Positions 57,616 to 64,000 of a stretch of DNA of 64,000 bases are shown one piece after another. Below the pieces are notes generated by a model that saw nothing but the letters and a program-made list of their open reading frames with translations, had not been told where the DNA came from and did no database searches. Location of the stretch: contig NC_092357.1 of assembly GCF_963676685.1 (NCBI RefSeq), forward strand, positions 70,832,971 to 70,896,970, given 5' to 3'. The translations under genes and the position numbers were made by a program. Origin of the DNA: Mytilus edulis (taxonomy: Eukaryota; Mollusca; Bivalvia; Mytilida; Mytilidae). Positions within the stretch are counted from its first letter, which is position 1. Each line of letters starts with the position of its first letter.

Positions 57616-60600
57616 ATGGCGTACTTAGAGTGTTTACTGTTTGTAGTTGGACTAACAATCTGTAGTGGGAGAGTAACAGGTAAGACATTTTTATTAGAAG
57701 ACAATATTGTGATGGTCGATTTGACCTTTAGACACTCAGTGATTTAGTATTGCTCTCAACACGAGTTCGCCATACTAGTTTGAAAGTAATTTTCTCCAGA
57801 ACTAATTTTTGAGAAATTTACACCAAAGAAAGCAGAGGGATTTGTTTAGCAAATTTTTGATAGCGTGTGTAGTATACTAACTTATCTTCGATATTTTTGT
57901 TTATTTGTTCTATTCTAAACAGCGCGTTTAGAAATGCCATTGAAAGTTCATGACCTGATAAAAGATGTCGTGTCTACTTGTATTTGATATTCACCATGAA
58001 TAGTTGTCTTAGGAAGGGACGTCCATTTGATTTACGAGAGGGAGGGGTATCTGGCTTATGATCTTTGATTGGCATCATTAAACATAAGTCGGAACCGAAT
58101 TGACGGGACTGAGAGACTGTTTCTAAAAATGATGCCGGACATTCTGGTGAGGACATCAGTGACGTCTTGGAACATGTCATTTACCGATCCTCCCAACAGT
58201 TGTTGAAAAACCTGTATTAATAATTAGCTGTAAACAGAAATGAAATATCCGATGCGTGTCAGTTTGCAAGGAATACATAAATTTTGATTAAATTCAATAC
58301 ACTTTAATTAAAATTGAGAATGGAAATGGGGAATGTGCCAAAGAGACAACAACCCGACCATAGAAAAAAACAACAGCAGAAGGTCACCAACAGGTCTTCA
58401 ATGTAGCGAGAAATTCCCGCACCCGGAGGCGTCCTTCAACTGGCCCCTAAACAAATATATACTAGTTCAGTGATAATGAACGCCATACTAATTTCCAAAT
58501 TGTACACAAAAAACTAAAATTAAAATAATACAAGACTAACAAAGGCCAGAGGCTCCTGACTTGGGACAGGCGCAAAAATGCGGCGGGGTTAAACATGTTT
58601 GTGAGATCTCAACCCTCCCCCTATACCTCTAGCCTAGCCAATGTAGAAAAGTAAACGCATAACAATACGCACTTTAAAATTCAGTTCAAGAGAAGTCCGA
58701 GTCTGTTGTCAGAAGATGTAACCAAAGAAAATAAACAAAATGACAAATAATACATAAATAACAACAGACTACTAGCAGTTAACTGACATGCCAGCTCCAG
58801 ACTTCAATTAAACTGACTGAAAGATTATGATTTCATCATATGAACATCAGGCACAATTAATCTACTGATAACCGGTTTAAAATTCAAATTAAAAAACCGT
58901 GTTCAAGGTTGGAAATCCGGTAATGAAAAAATGATTATTTATTTGTTATATTACCAAACGTCCAGTTGCAAATATTTCAAGCATATTCAGTATATAGGAC
59001 GAGAACTTATAACAAATGGTATCAAATGTGTATTTCCATGTAAAACTTTGAACAATAAGTTTTAGACAAGTATTAATATAAACAAGTAATTATACAATAA
59101 AAAGGAAAAAATATTCAACCCTATTTATCCAGTAAATAGCGCAATGACATCTGTCCTAAGCTATAGTGAGTTTTTAAGGTGGTACCCAACACTTACACTA
59201 AAATTAATTTGGCTCGTTTAATTTTCATAAAATTTTGTCAAAGTAAGTTAACAAAAATATAAAAATTTCAAAAAATTTGAACCAACCGTTTTGTCAGAAA
59301 AATTACACTGGTTATATAGCAGTTTGACAAACACCAATTTTGATCATTGAGAAGCTTAATATTCCTTTTACAACACAACGTAATTAAAACGTTTAGCTGA
59401 CTTTACAGAGTTATCTCCCTGTAGTGTTAGGTACCACCTTAATATAGATCACCAATATGATGGAAACCACCTGATTTTCGCGGATATTTTATTTCGCGTT
59501 AAGCCCTTTCTAGGCTAATTCGCAGCGATTTATTTTAGCAAAAGAAATCTCTTCTAATCATCGGAAGAGATGTTTTCATATCCTTATTAAATTGATAATT
59601 AAACAATAAATTAGAGAACATGAGGGAAAAGTAACATCTTCTAATGAGGAATTAGATCACATGCTTATTTTGTCTGACTTTTATAGGTCACCTGTCAAAA
59701 AGTTTACAGAAGAATTAAATAAAGATCCGCGCGTAAATATTAAATGAATCCAAGGGGGTCTTAGAGTTGACTTAGTTATCAAGATAGGTAGAACTTTGAT
59801 CGGCATATTTACACATTAATTCATTATTTTATTCCATTTTTGTAAAATATATCAACAAAGTCCTTCAAAGTCAATCTGCATAGCTTAACAACGAATATCC
59901 AAGCTTTTATTAAACGACTTATTACCTCTGAATAAACTTTGTTTTAGTTTTAACGGATCTCCAAGGAATTTGCAACAATCACTATATCAATTTATAACCG
60001 TAAAGAAGCTTGTTATTATGAAATAGAGCCTTTCAGATATTAAGCAATTCAGAAAGACTGTTATAAATTATTCTGCTTTCAAAATAACCAGCTTTTGAAA
60101 TGACTAAGGATGTTATAAATTGAAACTTTATAAATGACGGAATTTAAAAAGTAGGAAAAAAATTACAGGGTCGTGTCATTACCTTTGAGATATATTTAGT
60201 AATCATTTCAAAATTTGTCTGGGTCTGATACTCTGTAGATATGCTTTTGTTTTGATAAATTGCTGTCTCATAATACATTTTTGTACAAGCCAAAAATGTC
60301 CATTCATTTATAAGATAAATTACAACAGCTAAATTAAATGATAGAATTGCAAAATAAAATAGGGGATGATAGCTTTTTGTTTAAGTTGCTTTGGAAATAT
60401 CAAAAGAAAAGATAAGGTTAACTTACCGTGCGTTTTTTCCCGGCTAAAATAGAAAATAGCAAAATTTCATGAAGATTCCTTCAGAAATTCACTATTTCGG
60501 GCTTACCTCTTAAAATGCTAGTTTAAAAACATTAAAAATCAAGCAAAAATAATCTACACTTGTTAAAATATTTTATATGTATAGGTTGAAATCTTATAAA

Positions 60601-61596
60601 TATATAGTTTTCAAGGACAATTTAGATTAGTTATCTACATTCCTCATCAAATTTTGCTAATTTGATTGAAAATCTAGACATAAGGTTCTCTGTTATTTAC
60701 TATCCAAGATGGCGAAAGACATCCATATCCCATTGACCATATATTTAGATGACCGTTTTAAAGGAGGCGTGCATTTACTGAAAGCTACACTTAATTACGT
60801 GATCTCTTAATTTTTTTCTCATTCCGCTGAAGCTTTGTGTACTTCCATGCATATTAACCCATAATGTCTGAATAATGCAGAAAAACTCACGGTTTTGGGT
60901 TAAAGCCAAAATATGCTTCGCATAGAACTTAAGCATAAAAAAAGAAAAAGAAATATTGACTCGTATGTTAAAAAATTAGTAGTTATATAATATGCAGTTG
61001 TTCTTAAAGTGAATAGAGAATTGATTCATTAATATTACTCGATATCATTATAATAAGATGATTGAACGGAAAAACCTCGAACTGATGTAATTATAACTCT
61101 GTTACTTTTATTGTGTATTGTAGGTCCACCACAGAATGACAGATCAGGGAAACATGGTACAATAGCTTTCTCAGTTGGGTTAACAAGCACCTTGCACATG
61201 TCTTACTCCGAAACAATTATCTATGATAAAGTGTTTTCAAACTTCGGAGACGGCTATTCTGTTGACACCGGTGAGTTCACCGCTCCGGATACTGGGGTGT
61301 ATGTGTTCCATGCGCATGCGTACAACTCTAACCAAGATAGAGCGATGTGGATTGAGTTAATTAAAAACATTGATTCTTTAGTATCTGTCTCTGGTTATAA
61401 CAGTCACTCAACAGCCGGAAATACCGTCATTGTGAGTCTGCACAAAGGGGAGACTGTTGCCGTAAGAGCAAGACCTGGACAAGAATTTACTCTCTTTGGA
61501 AAATCTGACCAAGTCTACACCACATTTTCCGGATATCGCATCGGAGAAATCCCGTATTCCGATCCGGCAGCAGGTTTTTTAGGGGTAGGACGATAA
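57616..61596 (+). CDS. C1q-3: secreted C1q-domain protein, 178 aa
   Basis: Two coding exons, 57616-57679 (phase 1) and 61124-61596, join to 178 residues. The first encodes a signal peptide (MAYLECLLFVVGLTICSGRV). The second holds the whole C1q domain in one piece: GTIAFSVGLT, YDKVFSNFGDGYSVDTGEFT, PDTGVYVFHAHAY, IELIKNIDSLVSVSGY, TAGNTVIVSLHKGE and TTFSGYRIGE, followed by a short Gly-rich tail ending FLGVGR. There is no collagen region. The mature protein should act outside the cell as a recognition lectin, possibly as a trimer as is usual for the fold. The ATG follows an acceptor by ten bases. Unlike C1q-1 and C1q-2 there is no intron inside the domain. The 3.4-kb intron contains several mobile repeats, including an inverted E/F block and a TTAA-flanked element. 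Confidence 0.94.
57950..58210. repeat. Repeat fragment with ggacgtccatttgatt motif
   Basis: 'agggacgtccatttgattta' near 58015 recurs near 63288 and 63369. The minus-strand ORF of 68 codons here has no recognised domain, lacks splice context and lies inside a C1q-3 intron. Confidence 0.4.
58305..58880 (-). repeat. Interspersed repeats, families E and F, inverted
   Basis: Inverted counterpart of 55425-56020: 'aaatggggaatgtgccaaag', 'aatgtagcgagaaattcccg', 'ggctcctgacttgggacagg', 'actgacatgccagctccaga'. Confidence 0.8.
58881..59170. other. AT-rich intronic sequence
   Basis: Nothing recognised. Confidence 0.4.
59174..59442. mobile_element. 261-bp TTAA-flanked inverted-repeat element
   Basis: TTAA, then GGTGGTACCCAACACT; at the end GTGTTAGGTACCACC then TTAA. 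Its body matches the right half of the 1-kb element at 39713-40757 in inverted orientation, so both belong to one non-autonomous family. Confidence 0.85.
59443..61120. other. C1q-3 intron 2 remainder
   Basis: AT-rich; no exon or recognised repeat. Confidence 0.4.
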
Positions 61597-61864
61597 AGAC
61601 AAATTAATGTATCAGATATCTTGTATATGTAAAAACGTATCGTTTGGATAAATATTTCGTTCATTTATATAACTCAAATTTGTTTAGAGTTTTAATACTT
61701 GTTTAACTTCTTTTATTATAAAATTTCTGAAAATTATTTTGGATTGTTATTACACTTCTTTTCAAGTAATTATTTTTAGAAATTTTACACAAAGTTTATT
61801 TTTTTTTCGTTTTCATTGGTTAAGATATTATAAAAAAAAATGTTAAGGATTTGAAAAAAAGAAA

Positions 61865-62035
61865 AATAAACATACCATATTGTCTTTTTGTTGTTGTTTA
61901 TATAATAGATTATTTTTTAGAGAGAACGAAATATATTCAGTATGTATGGCCCTATATGTTATTTAATTTATAAACCGTTTTTATCAGTATTGAATTGAGT
62001 TGTATGCAAGCGAGCTATTGTTATTTTCCAATAAA
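61865..62035 (+). terminator. C1q-3 polyadenylation signals
   Basis: AATAAA at 61865-61870 and again at 62030-62035, 270 and 435 bp after the C1q-3 stop. Either could be used. Confidence 0.6.
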
Positions 62036-62339
62036 ACAATAACAAAAAATAACGACTTTTTTTCTTGATATTATATTGCCTCAATGATTCCTCATTTTAG
62101 TTAGAGATCCAGGAAGAGGATTTTGAGATGTTTTGGTGGGATGTATATAATAGAGAATAATAAAAGAAAATCATTTATTTACAATCTTGGAAAATTGGCA
62201 AAAACAAAAGCAAAATTAAAAAAAAGATATTTATTTAATTATTAAGATTATAGAATAATTAGCAAAACAATCAACGAGTATAGAAAAAATGGTCCAAGCA
62301 TAATAAAATATATAATTATCCAACCCAAACCACTTCTAA

Positions 62340-62475
62340 AAAAGGGCGAATGATATCAACAAGACGTTAAAATTCACAAGTCAAAGATAAACTGACAATA
62401 CCTAGGAATAACAAAACGAAAAAGGACGAAAACAGGAACATGTCCACAAAACACTATACATAGAAAACAGTAGAA
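62340..62475 (-). repeat. Interspersed repeat, diverged family B
   Basis: 'aaactgacaatacctaggaa' and 'aaaacgaaaaaggacg' resemble the inverted B copy at 25.7 kb. Confidence 0.45.
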
Positions 62476-62529
62476 TGAGTAACACCAAGGATTAATGAAA
62501 CGAAAAAACGCCAAAAACAGGAACACTTT

Positions 62530-62960
62530 TCATATGATGAAGATATAATCTTTCAATCAGTTTAATTGATGTCTGGAGCTGGCATGTCCATAACTGCTAG
62601 TAGTCCTGTTAATTTATGTAATAGTGTCATTTTGTTTATAGATATAGGAAGATGTGGTATGAGCGCCAATGAGACAACTCTCCCTCCAAGTAACAATTCG
62701 TGAAAGTAACCCATTAAAGGTCAAGGTACGGCCTACAACACGGAGCTTTAGCTCACACCGAACAGCAAGCTATATATATATATATAGGGCCCCAAACATT
62801 ACTAGTGTAAAACCATTAAAACGGGAAAACCAACGGTCTAATCTATTATATAAAAACGAGAAACACGTATGAACTACATAAAGAGACTACAACTACTGTA
62901 CATTCCTTACTTAAGACAGGTGTTTTGTATTTGCGGCCAAAAGGGTCCGAAATTGTATTG
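62530..62960. repeat. Interspersed repeats, family F fragment then family C
   Basis: 62530-62640 shares 'tctggagctggcatgtccat' with family F. 62645-62960 is an inverted family C copy ('gatgtggtatgagcgccaat', 'aaaacgggaaaaccaac', 'aaagggtccgaaattg') containing an AT run near 62772-62786. Confidence 0.7.
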
Positions 62961-63249
62961 GTTGTATTTCATCAAAAACTGATTTATTGGGGTTCTTTGA
63001 TATGCCAAATCTAACAGAGTATTTAGATTCTTAATTTTTGGTCCCGTTTTCAAATTGGTTTACATTCAGGTCCAAAGGGTCCAATATTAAACTTAGTTTG
63101 GTTTTATCAATATTAGCACTATATTCAATATATATAGTGGAGAAGTATCTGTGATTGGCACTAAGACAATTATCTGTCAAAAGTTTATATATGATCCCCG
63201 TTCAATAATCCAATTGCTTTATACTGATGTCCTTAGCTAAAGAAATCTG

Positions 63250-63410
63250 GATAGGGACATGAGGTGTGGTATTTCCCATGCAAATAAGGGGACGTCCATT
63301 TGATTCAGGAGAGGGGTAGAAGATATATAACGGGACATGAGGTGTGGTATTTCCCAGGCAAACAAGGGGACATCCATTTGATTCAGGAGAGGGATAGAAG
63401 ATTTTTGGTA
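63250..63410. repeat. 82-bp tandem duplication
   Basis: 'gggacatgaggtgtggtatt' at about 63255 and 63333, each followed by 'ggggacgtccatttgattca' or its one-base variant. Confidence 0.85.
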
Positions 63411-63535
63411 ATTAATTCAATGGCTTGGTAAGATCATACCGAGGACATGACAATTTCTTTAGCCCTCTCCCTTTTTACTTAAATTCGTTTTCTTTTCATT
63501 TTCTTTTAATTTCAACTACTTATCGCGTTTTCTAT

Positions 63536-63560
63536 GATATATATATATATATATATATTA
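63536..63560. repeat. AT dinucleotide run
   Basis: Uninterrupted at repeat of about 11 units. Confidence 0.85.
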
Positions 63561-63749
63561 AGTGTTCGTTGTGGATAGTAGACTAGAAATTGATAAGGTC
63601 ATTACTGGTTTATTTATATATGTTAATATCACAGAGAAAAACGCGATAATAATTGGAAATAAAGGAAATTAACAAAAAACTAACGTATACGAGAAAAAAA
63701 AGAGGAAGGGGGCTAAAACAATCCTGTCCTCAAGAACATATGTGAAAGA

Positions 63750-64000
63750 ACGCAAAAAAAAAAAAGAGATCCATGACTAGCTACATAAAAAAGAGATCCA
63801 TGACTAGCTACATAACTGTAGCTCTTGAGTTATTTTATAATATCTTGAAAGTGTCAAAAATATCAAAGGACCTAAAAGCTCCTGTTCCGTAGATAGTCCA
63901 AGACCGGATGCAAATGAATTTATCCTACCCAGAAAAATGCAGAACAAGGACCTGAGAGCTACGGTAACGCAGCTAGTCCAAGACAGGATGCAAATGAATT
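63750..64000. repeat. Two local duplications at the right edge
   Basis: 'agagatccatgactagctac' occurs at about 63766 and 63791. 'tagtccaagac.ggatgcaaatgaatt' occurs at about 63895 and 63974, each preceded by an 'aaggacct.a.agct' block, so a repeat of about 80 bp runs off the window. Confidence 0.75.

Noticed and set aside
57974-58180. 68-codon minus-strand ORF inside a C1q-3 intron
   Set aside because: No recognised domain or splice context; it contains a motif that is repeated at 63.3 kb.

Overview
The window looks like AT-rich nuclear DNA of a marine bivalve, most likely a mussel (Mytilidae). The reasons are small secreted C1q-domain proteins without collagen, small secreted C-type lectins, canonical GT-AG introns, and dense interspersed repeats of kinds I associate with mussel genomes. 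Species identity is inferred. No tRNA, rRNA, CRISPR array or prokaryote-type operon was seen.

Left part (0-17 kb): two C1q genes lie head to head. C1q-1 (minus, 6256 to 408, last exon beyond the left edge) and C1q-2 (plus, 9278 to 12180, possible alternative last exon at 16323) have candidate 5' UTR exons whose splice donors are about 120 bp apart. The interval between them holds GATA-like motifs. Each gene carries a minisatellite grown from one of its own splice junctions. In C1q-1 a 65-bp unit repeats the 3' splice site and exon start about 48 times. In C1q-2 a 91-bp unit repeats the exon end and 5' splice site 12 times. A broken C-type lectin (15032 to 13630, minus) follows, and its last 51 bp are duplicated in frame after its stop.

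Middle (17-35 kb): mostly repeats. A 3.1-kb inverted-repeat element (19244-22381) has a 5-bp target duplication and many subterminal GATGACCGTAA motifs. There is a Penelope-like reverse transcriptase remnant (about 26.2-26.8 kb), a 355-bp tandem repeat (29.2-30.25 kb), a candidate Cys-rich two-exon ORF (30608 to 30335), and an orphan signal-peptide exon (31940 to 31904) related to the first exon of the lectin below.

35-43 kb: a complete four-exon C-type lectin gene (minus, 42913 to 35250, 160 aa) with QPD and WND motifs. Its introns hold a reverse transcriptase remnant, a 15-bp minisatellite and a TTAA-flanked element.

43-54 kb: about 7 kb of a 42-bp satellite with a short palindrome in each unit. 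It begins about 230 bp upstream of the lectin start codon and is interrupted three times by the same 160-bp element at the same phase. A satellite outpost (52.3-52.9 kb) and a 45-bp array (53.9-54.3 kb) follow.

54-64 kb: a third C1q gene (plus, CDS 57616-61596, 178 aa) with an apparent TATA box and non-coding first exon, whose C1q domain is a single exon. The rest is repeats. Taken together this is an innate-immune recognition cluster (three C1q genes, one intact and one broken lectin) in a repeat-rich setting. The distinctive feature is repeat expansion at the exon edges of the immune genes.
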